DNA of 64,000 nucleotides, from the NCBI GenBank assembly GCA_024036415.1, contig JAMWET010003523.1:297501-361500 (forward strand). The letters run 5' to 3'. The position numbers and the translations under genes were made by a program. Each line of letters starts with the position of its first letter. Within the stretch, counting starts at the first letter, position 1. The notes beneath the pieces are model-generated. The model did not search any database, was not told the DNA's origin, and worked only from the letters and a program-made list of their open reading frames with translations. Below, piece by piece: positions 47,948 to 60,539 of the stretch. Source of the stretch: Prochilodus magdalenae. Lineage: Eukaryota > Chordata > Actinopteri > Characiformes > Prochilodontidae.

Positions 47948-48430
47948 TGTCGCCCGTCTCAGGCAATAGTCCTCAAACTCCAATTCCCAAAAGCTCTCTG
48001 GTGATCGTGTGACCGCTCGCAGACGGCAGCCAATGCTAGATCGTCCTCCCCTGAATTCTGATTAGATTCACCTGTGACTTCCTTTATAAAGTGCTCTTTC
48101 TGAGTTCCTCTTTGCAAAGTAACAGTTGTGTTTGCTGGGTCGTAACCGAGACTTTTCTACTCCTGCTGTTGTTTTGGTTTATGGATCTTTCTGCCTGTTC
48201 TTTGACTACGGTTTTGGATTGCCCTTCGTTGTTCCTGTTTGCCGTTTTCCTGAAACAACTTGGTAGGCTAGCATTTATATATAACCTGGAATGGGTATAA
48301 TGCTTGCTAGCTAGCATCTTTGTTGTACATCCTTGTTGCCTTTCAGTTCTGTCATTCAGATTTAACTTGTAATTTAATTTAACTTTAACTCTGTAACAAA
48401 TGACTTATTAAACATGTACCGAACCTGACA
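47948..48430 (+). mobile_element. Probable solo LTR
   Basis: A 483-base block with TG start (TGTCGCCC) and CA end (GAACCTGACA). It contains CAAACTCCAATTCCCAAAAG, a TATA-like CCTTTATAAAG (about 48081-48091) and CTGAGTTCCTCTTTGCAAAG about 20 bases downstream, a combination I associate with fish LTR promoters. No flanking internal region or primer site follows, so it would be a solo LTR. A matching target duplication is not visible, and exact ends are provisional. Frames at 48084-48317 are not genes. Confidence 0.5.
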
Positions 48431-48639
48431 AGTTTTTTAAAACAGGGTTTTACTTTTGCACATTGCTTGTGGCTAATAACAAGATTAAATAATAATCTTT
48501 CCGAATAAGACTTGATGTGACTCACATTACTGACTTCAGAAGCTTATAACTCAACACTGACTTACATAAAGTGAATTGTAAACATTTCTGGGTGTGCCGT
48601 AAGTGGCACCTTGGAATTATAGCTGTGGTGTTTTTTAAA

Positions 48640-48905
48640 GCAAAATTAGCAAAGTAAAATTACCAATGCATCTACAGTAGAGATGGGACAATAGCACTTT
48701 TTCTTTCCTGATTCCTGTACTGAAGCCTTAAGCATTAGCTGATACAGATTCGATCTTCTTTCTAAAAATAAACTTTAAAACAAAGCACTTTGCTTAAGAT
48801 GACCGACTGAATGTAGACCAACATGTTCAAACTATGTAAACACGCTACTTCTGCAGGGAACAATACGGCTAATACACGCTGTGAGTGCATTAGATCAGAT
48901 TACTT
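48640..48905. repeat. Degenerate interspersed repeat fragment
   Basis: AGTAGAGATGGGACAATAGC, CTGTACTGAAGCCTTAAGCA and ATTAGCTGATACAGATTCGA resemble a fish repeat type built of 'AGAGATGGGA..GATACCGATACTGA' words. One-sided and decayed. Confidence 0.5.
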
Positions 48906-49345
48906 CTTTTTTTTCACTCAATATCCGATTCAGCATTTTTTTTTTGTGAATTTACAGTAATATTACAGAAGATCATGCATTTCAAAAGACAAACACATGG
49001 CTCAGTTGACACACACACTGGGGAATATGCGTTGAGAAAGCCGTATCTCTGCATAACATAAAAGGGTTGTGGTTCAGCAGTAAATGCTGTGAACGCATTG
49101 CTGACAGAAGCATGCCAAACACTTTGTTCAGATCCAGAATGTTTCATGGGGGAAAAACACATTCAAGGTTTCTTTTTTGATTGAATTTCCTTTCAAGAAT
49201 CAACACCCCTTTAAGGAAAAGCACATCTGCAGTAAAGGCCAATGAACAGTCGCTTTAGAATCTTCCCAGTAGCTTCTATCGCAAATGTCCTTTTAGTATA
49301 TCTATCATCATTTTCAGGGAAATGCATTTAAATGAGTATCAGTGG
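48906..49345. other. Noncoding stretch, no gene seen
   Basis: AT-rich; nothing supportable. Confidence 0.5.
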
Positions 49346-49351
49346 TAATTA

Positions 49352-49955
49352 CAGTGGTGGATGAGCTACACAATCTAAGTACTTGTTAAAGTAGAGATAA
49401 CCACAGTAAAAAATCACTCCAGTAAGAGCAGAACTTCCTCCTTTTAGACCTCCACTTTAGTACAAGTACCAAAAGTATTTGCCTTAAAATGTACTAAAGT
49501 ATGGAGAGTAAACGTAGCATGATTTATTATGGCTCTAATGTCCTATTATAATTTCTGTAACAAGGCTCTTAATCAACTCATTTTGGTTGAAAAGACTCTA
49601 CTGTCACTCGCAGTCCACCAACCTGTTAAAAGAAGGTCATTATTTAGTCTGACACTAATGTCTATTAAAATTATTATAAGCACTAAACAGTGAAGGAGGA
49701 CCGTTTCTATTAGGTAGAACCAAGTTCTGTCCAACAGGTAAAACAAGTTTAAAACAAAATGCGCCCTTTATTGTGATTGATGGGCTCGCTTTGCGCTTAT
49801 TTCTTTTTGACATATTACATTTTCATGTACACATACGCCAAAAGGAAGGACAGGCATAATGTAGGAGAGTAAAAAGTAAGAACTAAAGTAGTAAGTACTT
49901 GATAAAGTATTAATCACAGTAACACATTACATTCACCTCATTACTGTCCACTACT
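49352..49955. mobile_element. hAT-like non-autonomous element
   Basis: The left end ACAGTGGTGGATGAGCTAC and right end CATTACTGTCCACTACT are imperfect inverted repeats. The interior carries the family's AAGTACTTGTTAAAGTAGAG, GTACTAAAGTATGGAGAGTA, GCTCTAATGTCCTATTATAA and TAACAAGGCTCTTAATCAAC blocks, and near the right end GTAAAAAGTAAGAACTAAAG. No transposase frame. Superfamily assignment rests on end sequence from memory. Confidence 0.78.
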
Positions 49956-52900
49956 ATTTGTTACGATACTGAGATTAAAAATACACGAGTATTCCATTAA
50001 AGCTACTGCCAGACACAGACATGTGTTAGCTTGTTCCATAAGCCATCCCTGCACAGGCTGCAAACAGCAGGTAGCGCTGATTACACTTACTTTCACTTTC
50101 CTTGTTTGTATGGTGAACAAATATTTGTATGGGCACTTACCGCAAGGAAAGCTGCTACTGTAGAGCATTGAAAAGACTCATCACAATTTCTCTGAGTGCT
50201 GGTCCGCCTTCCTGGGTGCTGATCAAAGAGCTTCCCGTCACTCACTGTCCACAGAACAGTCCATTTACATGTAATTACAGCCTTTTCCAGGAGAAACTGG
50301 ACAGGAGCAGTAATCTGTAAACAGAAATAGCAACACTACTAAGGATGCCATTTCAAGAGGAAGTCATTTAACTGGTAGCAATTCATATATTTCATGTTTC
50401 ACACACCAGCACTGTCCGAAAAGGTTTTGAGAAGTTTATTTGTTCTGTCACAATAACTGTCTTGTAGTTAGAAATAATACACTTCACTGGAATACGTCGC
50501 TGCTGTTTTTCAGGTACAGTGTGCTACTATAGACCATGCATATGGTGACACTCATGAGGAATGCACTGGACACATAGGGTATAGAGAAAATCCCAAACTG
50601 GCGTATTTATCTAGAGACTCTTTCAGAAATATTTTGTTGTCTGCTTGGAAAATGTATTCTGAAACTACTGCAGATAGGCTACGGTCTAACGAAAAAACCC
50701 TGAACTAACACACTGCCCAGTAGTGTAAATAATTATCCCCAGCTTCTATGCAAAGTCTTTAGAGAGCAAAGTCTTTAATCTGAGACAGCAATTACATGGT
50801 ATCATTATGATATCATAATGGTTAGAAAACAAAAACTCATGTGCCATTAAGTATCTTTGTATTATATATCAACAAACACTTCAGATGCTCTTTATAATAG
50901 TGGAGGAACCAGGGGTCACAATGTCTACAACATAAATATGGCCGTTTTATTTACTACCCAAAACCACCAATCAACCTATACATAGCTCCTGAGTTTTAAT
51001 TTCTTACAAAAATCATTTTTATTTAGTTACAATTTTAAATAGTGGATTTTTAAGGCCAAGACTTTATCACAAAGTGAACCCAAAATGTCAGGAAAAGCAT
51101 TTAGAACAATTTCCTCTTTAAATCATATCTGGAACTTCAAATTTAATATTCAAAGAAAATGCTTGGAAGCTGTGTGGCATGCAGTAGCATGAGTGCTACA
51201 ACTTGGAGGCATTGTTCATTTGTCCAACATGTTCATTTTCACGCAGAGCATAGAACAATGTAAACTATAACATAGGTCTACAAGTAGTTAAGTACCAAAA
51301 AGGAGGTTGTTTGTGAAAAGGCATGTAGCATTTGGCAGTTTTCTCAGTCATGATCAGGCCACGTTTAGCCTGAAGATTTTACAGCATAAAATAACAGCCA
51401 GGAACTATGAAGTTTGGGGCATTTTCATGCAGCTTTTTGGATACTTTTCCATGTTTTACCACTTTATTCCATTACATTTTGCTGTTAAAGCAAAAACAGA
51501 CTTGACAGCTGCATCTGGGATGCACTGCTGCACTCTGAACACTCTCACCTGATAACATGGGCACCAACATTAAAAACAAAGTGTTCTGCATGACTCACAC
51601 CATACATAGGTGAGGCAGGGCTTGGAAACTGCATTAAGGAAGCAGAAATAAGAGTACCAGTGTGCCCAGTTCTTTTGTTATTTTGTGATGATCCTGAAAT
51701 CAACTTAAAACACCTATAGCCTACAGCAAGTATTTTGTGACAGGCTTGACTGTCTCTATAAAAGTTATTTTTCAACATTCTGATTGTGAAACCCTCTTCA
51801 GCTAAGTTCCATAAAGCTATTGCAAATATTTTAAATTTCTAGACAAATGCTATTTGGTTTGTGATGGATCATATTTAAACGGGGGTCGGTCTAAAGCTTA
51901 GCCCCAGAGGGTGTAAACAAAAGTCAAACTGTTTGTAATTAAATGCATTCCTGATAAGTGTGCAACTCATTGAAAGTACTGTAGATTTATTTCACACTTT
52001 GCATTCACCTATCAAACCTATACTACACCTACAGAGCTCAAGAAATAACATACTGTACATTTTATCCATTTAAAAACAACATACACTGCTGTTTGTGTAG
52101 CACTTGTGTCTAACCAGTCCTGGCCATCCAATTTACTTATTATTGCTAGCCCTTCTTTGACTTTTATATGAAATCAATCTATTTGCTGCTGCCATATTGT
52201 TGATATACTACCAGTCAATGCGCCAATGACAGCCACTCACAAAATCACTGTTTGTACATCGACGGTTAGTAAATTACCATGGAGCAAATTTGTAGCATCC
52301 CAGCCATCTGATGTCTCACACTACATGTAGCTAACAGGCTAACAGCAGTACCTCTAAAACCTCCTCCAAAGTGTTTTTTTTTTCTTTTGCATTATTGCAT
52401 TGTTGTGATGTAACAAAGTCATTCAGAGTGGTCTGAAGTAAAATGATTCCCTTGTAGACAAAGTTACAGAAGTTTAAAATTTAAGCTTTATTTGAGGGAC
52501 TGTTTTGACGTACAACACCTGGCAAGCTAATACTAGCTAATACAAGCTAATAGGTTGGAACCAAAGACTAAATATCGCTGTCTCTTAATTATGTGGTTGT
52601 AAAGAGTTAAATGCAGTAAGTTCCTGTTATTCATCTGCCAATGCAGTGTTTACAAGGTAATTATAGATGTCGGTAGTAATGTATAATCAGGACTCATCTC
52701 AGACTAAACTGACCTTTTCTTTATATCTTAATTTGGAACAGCCATAACCAACTGCTCTAGCACATTATGCTGATGGAAGCTTCTGCTGGGAATTCTATAT
52801 CTATAGGCACAGAAAATTTCTATGTGAATTAACCTTCGGAAAGCACCTTGTATTAACAAAGTTTACCTCAACAGGAAGTAAGTAAGTAACAAAGTGTTTT

Positions 52901-53735
52901 TTTCTGAATAGTAAAAAAAATAGATTTTCTGTTATACAGGCCCTGAAAATACTTATTGAAAAGACAGAAAGAAAACACACACACAGACACATAGTCACAG
53001 GAATATAGTCACAGTAGATTAGTAGGACTGCTGGAAAGAGAGAAGCTAGAAGGGCTAGAACAGAGGATGCAGAGGAATGGCTAGAATTCATAATGAGATG
53101 CAAGACTTACTGGGAATATATAATGGATCCTAAGACTGGGTGACGGGAAAAAGTTACTTTGGGGTTTTCAATACTCTATTGACTCATGGTGGACCAACAG
53201 GAATTATAACCAAGGAAATCAGTGCATTGCACAGCTTTTGAACATTATCATCATTATATTCATCCAAATCTAACACTGTGTCTCAAACAGTGCATTTTCC
53301 GTTTAAATAGTGTATGCTAGTATGAAGTGTATTCTTAGTACTACTACACAAAAATAAATGGTGATAGACGTTGTATACTGTTTTCACACAGAGGACTGTC
53401 ATATGTAATGGAAGGGGATGAGCCATAAGGTGGCTTCTATTTGAGATGTTCAAATGTAAACTAAATGTCTTCATCTTTCAATAACAGTATTTGCACACAC
53501 TGTTATTTGAGTAGCTTTTCTTTAATATGCAGCTATGGATATAATGATAATCTTTAAAATCATACAGACATACAGCGCTACCGGCAGGGAAATAAACAAG
53601 CAAATATGGTCTATGCAGGGGGTTTCAAAAGCTTAAGAAAAGCTTGGGAAAAGGTGGTTATGCTTGGCACAGTTCATTGTGTTAAAGCCATTCTAGCTCA
53701 GTAGTAAAGACTGCCATAGATGCACTCTATTCTCA
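49956..53735. other. Noncoding stretch, no gene seen
   Basis: About 3.8 kb of AT-rich DNA. An 18-base perfect palindrome CATTATGATATCATAATG sits at about 50803-50820. A TAGCTAATAC/AAGCTAATA small tandem is at 52527-52551. Short frames (60-100 codons) have no family resemblance. Confidence 0.45.
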
Positions 53736-53737
53736 TT

Positions 53738-54735
53738 TTATAGTTGTATGCAAAGGTTTGAGCACATCTGGCCATATGACATATTGTTTTGACATTTTTT
53801 TAGATTAATTATTTAAATTAATTATTTAAATATATATAAATAAAATATATTGTCAGTGCTAATGCACAATAACTTTGAATAACAAAACTGAAAGTAAAAA
53901 GGTGATTGTGCAAAAGTTTTGAAAAGATCTTAAAACTGATTAAACGCTTAAGGGATTTGTCAAGATTGGTTAGGCATGTCAAGGAATTATCTAGGAAATT
54001 GTCAGCTGATCACAATTCTAGAACATAATAAATGCCCCGACTCAAATCTAACAACAACCATGGACTCCCATAGGAAAATGAAGAGTGGAATGTAAAGCAG
54101 AAGAAGGCTATCAAACAAGATATCAAAGAGGTTCCAGAAACTTCCGTTAAGGGAAACTGTGGAAATAAAAATTATTTTTAGATTTCACTGCTTGTATGCT
54201 GAACAGAAAGGCAAAGCAAATCCCCCTTATGACTGCCCAAAACATGCTATACGTTCTGGCCAACAAAGGAGTGGTGGTTCATCTTCGTACTGTAAATAAT
54301 TGTTTCCAGAAACATGACTACCTTGAAACACATATCAAAAAGTAACACTACCCATGACCTTATCACAAAGACCTCAAATATGCAAAAACACATCTAGATA
54401 AGCCAGAGGCATGTTGTAAGTAATAAAAATAAGAGCAAACAAAGACTGCACATTCACATTAGTGTTGTTTTCCACCACTACGCTCTTAATGTGTAACAGG
54501 ACTAAATCCGATGCTGAACTTGCTGAAAAGAGGCTGCTACAATAGGACAATTATCCAAAACATACCTCAAAAATCAACCATGAAAAAAAACTCTAGCTGA
54601 AGCTTTTTAAATGACCCCCAGGTTCCTGAACATCACTGTGAGAACATCACTGAATCTGTGGGTAGATCTAAAATATGCTATGCAAACAGAATGGCCGAAG
54701 CCTCCAAGCTAGCTACAACATGCTTTAGCAACTTC
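53738..54735 (+). pseudogene. Tc1 family D transposon relic
   Basis: About 1 kb of a decayed Tc1-like element. The left end TATGCAAAGGTTTGAGCACA is followed by an AT-rich noncoding leader (with an ATTAATTATTTAA duplication at about 53804-53830), then eroded transposase, including TGGACTCCCATAGGAAAATG (start region, about 54060), ATTTTTAGATTTCACTGCTT and CTAGATAAGCCAGAGGCATG (about 54393, Leu-Asp-Lys-Pro-Glu-Ala-Cys). Near 54547-54590 one frame reads DNYPKHTSKINHEK, the hallmark of the second catalytic-aspartate block, and then ESVGRS.KYAMQTEWP near the C-terminus (about 54650-54690). Many stops and frame shifts; dead. Confidence 0.88.
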
Positions 54736-55115
54736 TGATTTCTGTCAAACGGCACATTGCTAACCACTGACATAGTAGGATGCCAAAATTTGTGCCGATG
54801 CCACAATATCTGAGCATGTTGCATTATAACATTAGCAGTTAACTGCTAACCTAATTCAATGATGTGTAGAGCCACATTATAATGTATCAAGTCCGTTTAG
54901 TGTTCCGTTCGAGACAATAGTGAAGATTTACAGCGGCAGCCAATGATTAGGCAAAACATTGCCTCATCTCTCAGATTAATAGGCATTCTCATGCAGTGAC
55001 CTCATCACAGCAGCTAGGTTACATCATCCATCTTTATTATCTAAGCATGACACATCCAAACAGCTGCTCCCTTAATCACAGTATGTTAGCACGGTAGGCA
55101 TATGATTATTTAGCT
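54736..55115. other. Noncoding stretch, no gene seen
   Basis: No gene or further repeat identified. Confidence 0.5.
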
Positions 55116-55119
55116 CTGA

Positions 55120-56265
55120 CGCACTGACGCCCCCACATCTACCTACAGCACGTATTTCATGAGACAACAGCCGTCAGTAGTCGCCCTCTCCCCTTTCATT
55201 AGATTTATCTCAGATATCAGAATTGTCTAAGACCAGATAGGTGCTTGTTTGGGTCAACTGCATGTATTACCCATATACTCATTTGTGTTGTAGCCAATGA
55301 TTGCTTTTTGTTTTGTTTTTTAATCTTAACCAAAATCAAGAGAGCACGCTTTAAATTGCAGCATTATTCTGGGAAATGACTCACATCCTCTGGTGCACTC
55401 ATTTCATTACCAAAGCAATTCCATATAGTAGACCGGCAAGAGAAAACACTCACTGGCCAAGTGTTCAAATAATTACATCAGCTAACGATATCAACAAAGC
55501 CTACGGCCTTCCAGGACCCCGGATTAATAAATTACAAATTGAGTAGCTGCTACGCTAATATCAGAAACCAGATGAAGCAAGAAGAGATTTGCTGCTGAAC
55601 CATGTTTCATAGTTTATGCCAGATGTTGATATGCTGAAGTGTAAGTCAATTCAATGCAGACCTAAATGAATTTGTATACAGACCACCGAGGAGCTAATGA
55701 ACACCATCATCCAAAGTGCACTCGCTGATGGGGGCAGTGTTATTAGTGGAGTGCACTTGGCTCTGGTTTGTGATTGTACTTCATCCGCCTCCCTCCGCGA
55801 GTGAGCTGTGTACTTCCTGCCTGATTGCTTTGTCACAAACATGCACTCTCCCGCTGCGCCCCACCCACCCCCTGATCAATACATGAATTTTTCATTTGCC
55901 CAGTGAAGTAACAGCCATTAATTATTAACGGGCCTTTCTTTTCTGCAAAAGTCTCAATATAAAACTTTGACTTTGAACATAATTCTGAAATTTATCTTTC
56001 ATATCCACTGCATATCTCAAGTTTCAAGTTGTTCTCTAAATACATCAATATTGCTCCATGTTTTTTCTATACTGCAAAGGGAGACAATATTGGAGCGCAT
56101 GGCTGCCAAAACACGTCATATTTAGCGGCTGAGGTCATCCAGCTGAATCCAAACATGCACAATAAAGCAATTACACAGCCAGGCAGTCACTCTCCTGACT
56201 GCATTATAAATGAGTTCCTTCATGAGCAACAGAACAACTGAGTTTCATATCGACTTGAGTGAGCA
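55120..56265. promoter_or_regulatory. Candidate conserved noncoding/enhancer region
   Basis: More than 1 kb without repeats and rich in homeodomain-like cores: GGATTAATAAATTACAAATT (about 55523), GCCATTAATTATTAACGGGC (about 55914), ACAATAAAGCAATTACACAG (about 56159), plus a TGATTGCTTTGTCAC (SOX-like ACAAAG, reverse) near 55822 and CCTGATCAATACATGAATTT near 55871. The 70-codon frame at 56029-56241 has no family resemblance. Read as a possible long-range enhancer; conservation is not shown here. Confidence 0.42.
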
Positions 56266-56640
56266 TTTCATCCATTATATGACAGCTTCTTATCTTCCCC
56301 AAAGAAATAATGGGTGTGATATCTGTCGTGCATCAAATGTATCCATACACAACATGTCAGAAACATGAATGATGATGGTAAAGGCGTCGGGTGATACTGT
56401 CTAGACCAGGCCACTGGTTTATGCAAACATGGTTTTACTTAATCTACCAATGTGTGCAATTCTAGAATAATCAGGTGACCACTGAACTACTTACATGGAA
56501 ATTCTAATTAAATCATTGTTTACTAACAAAATCATTTAAATTCAAGTTTAAAGATCAAGATTTGGCCTAAAGCATATTTTTTAAATAGACTCATCATCAA
56601 AGAATATTTGCAGAAATAGCTGGACCTGGAATAAATAAAT
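56266..56640. other. Noncoding stretch, no gene seen
   Basis: AT-rich, nothing supportable. Confidence 0.5.
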
Positions 56641-56644
56641 CGAA

Positions 56645-57055
56645 ATGAATGAACTTGGTGGGTAAGTTTGACATTGTGTGATTTGCATAAATGACTCATG
56701 TTTCATACTTCGCCCCACATGTGACGTTAGCAAGGGCGGGCTTTAACGCTGTACCTGACTGACCCAAAAGACACGATTGTGATCAGTCATCAAGCAGCGA
56801 TGCCCTCCATGAGCCATCCTTTTAGTGCCAGCACCATTGGCAGAATACTGCACAATGCAGGACTACATGCACGCCGACTGTTAAGATGACTGCCCTTATC
56901 ACCAAGTCAGTTTCAACAAAGACTGTAATTGTGTCGTGTCCGACTGTCATAAAGTGACTCATCTTCAGTGATGAGTCCTGATTTTGTCTTTGTGGAGACA
57001 ACCAACATATCTGGGTGCGGAGGTACCGTACATTGCGATGCGGCACTTCCTTCTG
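56645..57055 (+). pseudogene. Tc1 family A transposase relic
   Basis: Starts with GAACTTGGTGGGTAAGTTTG as in the 15.06 and 16.65 kb copies. Transposase blocks follow: a FSASTIGRILHNAGLHARRL-like region (about 56820-56882), a short eroded linker, and FSDES-FCL-GDNQHIWVRRY (about 56962-57028). The SDES motif, lost in the 45.1 kb copy, is retained. The copy stops at about 57050, so the C-terminal half is missing. The 74-codon minus-strand frame is antisense. Confidence 0.87.
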
Positions 57056-59425
57056 GGTACAACTACTCCTTTAATGAAGAGTGTGCATTCATGTTGGGTA
57101 CATACATGCAACGTGTTTCCTAGATAATAAAGATAGTATAATAATCAAAATGGTGTTGTAGACCTCACGGTAGCAATTTCTACCTCTGGTTCCTATCCTA
57201 GTTTTTCTACAATGCACCATTTGACATCAAATCACCATTATTTTATTTACATTTCAACCATTTTATTATTCAAAAATTCTGAACATTTGGTGCAAGTCCC
57301 CTCTAGGAATAAAAAAAAAAACCTTTCTAGACTGAGCTTAATTATTTATACCAGAATACTTCCAAGACTAAATGAAGTGCAAACATTGCGTATTAGAGGG
57401 AGAGTATTAAAGGGTGAATACATTGCCCCCCCCTTCCACATACCCCCCAGAGGTGAGTTAGTATTGGCTTAAGCAATAGCACTAAATCAGCAACATCACT
57501 GAAAATGCACTCTCAGAGACATCTTAAGAGTGCTGCATTACACCCGGCCCTTTTAGGAGATACCTTTGGCTTCCAAACCTATAAATAATAATGCATCAGT
57601 TTCATTACTATCATTTGCTGGCTTAGGAATTTACTATATATAGGCTGTTGCTGACATTATTCATTAAATGTGAGATGCACAAACTGCTTTACTTTGAGTT
57701 TCACTTACATCCACAACTACAGTGGACATGGCCTACCTCTGAACCTTGTTTAAACCAGTGCTTATAAAACAGTGCTTAGCTAAGCATGCATTAACAACCT
57801 GCTTTATAGATTTTATTGTAAAATTAAGCAAAAGGAATCCTCTTAGGCCTTAGATAACACACTTAAATATGACATCTTTCTGCTAATGTTAGCACACAAT
57901 GTCTTTTTAATCAAAGACTTTTCCTTCAAAGTGAATAAATATATGAGGAGCACTATCTAAACCTTTTCTGCTGATTTGCCCAAGAAAGTGTCAATCAGAA
58001 TATACAATCATATCCTGATCATGAGAAAACAGGCTATAGAACAGCCTATAACTTGCTGGTATTTGTCTTTATACAAAGAGAGACCGGAGACCTGTAGAGG
58101 GATCAAATAGTAGCAAACTTTAAGTTTAAGCTGAATTTGGTTTCAGTACTAATTCACTCCTGAATTAGCAGTTACCTGGTACTTAGTACTGAATACCCAC
58201 TAAACGAAAGAATAAATAAAAATAAATCAAAAGGAAAAACACAATAAACCCAGAAAGCAACACATCATCAGCTGCCTGCGAGCATACTCGCATCACTGTC
58301 TGACAAGCGCATGAATTCTGACACCTTAACATGCAGAGTTGACCCGAAGCAGTCTGGGTCATTGCACCTAAATTGTTATTTACGACTGAGCGTCTGAATC
58401 CTGCAGACTGGGCGTGTGTGCACTGAATGGAGGACTGTGTGTGTAAGCATTCTGTTTCTCTTGCTGGAAATGTGTGTGTGTGTGTGTCTATGTTCCACGG
58501 TCATACTACTTAAGTGTGTGTCTCTGGGCCCTGTGTCATCCTGTGACAACTGCCAGTCCTCAGAGTCCCGTAGTCCAGCCTGCAGCCTCCTAGCCCACAG
58601 AAACATGATTTTTCATGTCTGCTGCATTTGGCCCCTTTCAGCCCCTGTTACCCCGAAGCATCCCAGCCACTTGATTAGCCCCACTATCAGTCAGCCTTGT
58701 CCGGACCATCTGAACACACCCCGCCTGCGCCATGGCCGGGCTCTCTGCTCAGCACCACTTTACATAAAAGACCACCAAACACAGGCACACATAGACGCAC
58801 GCAAAAGAACAAGAATACATGCCAATGCATATGCGTACATGCTGTGTATCACACAGAGTCAGATTTCTAGGTTCAAGCTGTTGCAATGTGACACTAAGGG
58901 GTTTATAACTAAATGTGTAGAGAAACCATATAATAAAACCTTTCACTTGTTCACATTTAGATGTTCATGGCTGGTATTAGTGTTTACTATACACTGAATG
59001 GACCTTAGTGTTAATGTATAGTAATATGCATATTCAAATGTATGATGTTAGAGTTTGGGGTGAAGAATCAGTTCAACTTGTTTGTATTTTGTGTGTAAAC
59101 ATTCAGTCTACAAAGGCATTATTATATACCTGGTTAGTTATATACTTGGTCTGGTTCAGTTTTTTTATGGTCAGATTGCGGTCGACTGCATTTGCTCACA
59201 TATTCACACTGATTCTGCAGTAATGATGCATGCGTGTATTTGCTGACCAGATAAGAGCAAACTTATTGATGATAACTAAGTAACTATATTTCTCAACACG
59301 GTGTCACTTTTGTTATTAACTACACCATGAACAGAACATAATGTTGATATAGGCTGATATAGGCCTGGTCTAACAACTACTAACAAGTTATGGGCCATAG
59401 CTGTAATGTAATGTTTATGTGCTGG
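57056..59425. other. Noncoding stretch, no gene seen
   Basis: Includes a C-rich patch (57427-57450) and a TG run (58470-58487). The 193-codon plus-strand frame 58416-58997 is the longest in the window, but it runs through the TG tract (Cys-Val repeats) and has no recognisable domain or start context; I do not call it a gene. The stretch 58540-58780 is less AT-rich. Confidence 0.45.
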
Positions 59426-59427
59426 AG

Positions 59428-59625
59428 GTTAGGAAACTAGCCTTGAGACCGGAGGGTTGCTGGTTTGCTTCCCTAAACCGACAGTAACGATTGAAGTGCC
59501 CTTGAGGAAGGCACCTGCAATGTGGACAGGGCTGCCGAAAGCTCTGGGCAACTGTGCTTACTGCCCCCTAGTGTATGTGGGTGTTTTACTTCACAGATGG
59601 TTTAAAGGCAGAAAATGAATTCCTA
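59428..59625 (+). repeat. tRNA-derived SINE
   Basis: ACCGGAGGGTTGCTGGTTTG resembles the RNA-polymerase-III B box of a tRNA-like head (GGTTCGATTCC-type, mutated). It is followed by the typical SINE body AAGTGCCCTTGAGGAAGGCA, CTGTGCTTACTGCCCCCTAG and CACAGATGGTTTAAAGGCAG. The 3' end fades near 59625. Non-coding, retroposed with help from a LINE. Confidence 0.8.
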
Positions 59626-60535
59626 TGTGTGCAAGCGCAAATGGCCCTAAACTCTCTAATCAGAGAATGACTGGACCTGATATTTAGAAACTTAAATAGA
59701 AATTTTTGAATGAGGCCATCACATTTGTTTAGCAATTTTTAAAATGCTGAATCTGTTTAATGCTTCTACTCTCTGTATTAAGTGTGATATGTAAATATGC
59801 CCCACTGATTTTCTTGTTGTACATTCTGACCATGAAATCCCAAATGAGAAAAAATCCACAAGAAATCTGATTTGGCTAGTTATGCATCTAGAAATCAAAT
59901 TTAAAAGAGATTAGGAGTCACAAATGTGGCTCTTGAAGTAGAAAGTAGAAATCCTTCCTGCAGAAAATCAGTTTCAAATAGGATTTGAGCCATCATTGTC
60001 AGCAAAGCCTAAGCATATTATAATTTACACACCCAAGCTATTTAAACTTGGGTGTGTATGAATTATATAAGCCCCACCACCTTTCCTTCCTACTGCATTT
60101 ACCGTTATTTCCATGAAAGACGACTTTCAGAAAAGACATAGGAAACCATGACAACACGTTTATACTTTTATTATTTATATGTTAATTTAATTACATAATT
60201 AACTACATTTACTTGCATAATTCTGTAGGATGCAGTCTGTAGCAATAGGTTTGAGTCTGCACTTTCCGCTCTCCGTTTCTAAATTGTTTGTGTTGATGTG
60301 AAGAAGATGACACTCATGGCAAAAAGCTAAGCGGTGGTTTATCTTTCTACAAAAAAGACTGAACACACATTCAAATCACAGGCTGACAAAAGATCGGCTC
60401 TTCCACACCGATTCCATATAGATTGGAAATGTAGTACGCTCATGTTTTTGTTGCAGATGTCATAAATTGGGCTGAACGGTCACTGAAAAAAGCCCTGCAG
60501 GCTTCAGCAGACTATAGATTATTTCTGTTGCTGAA
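59626..60535. other. Noncoding stretch with one hairpin
   Basis: AT-rich DNA with an inverted repeat at 60021-60065 (TTACACACCCAAG and its near reverse complement around a 9-base loop CTATTTAAA). No gene. Confidence 0.5.
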
Positions 60536-60539
60536 AACT

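Noticed and set aside
58416..58997. 193-codon plus-strand open frame, the longest in the window
   Set aside because: It crosses a TG microsatellite giving Cys-Val runs, has no recognisable domain, and codon use does not look selected.
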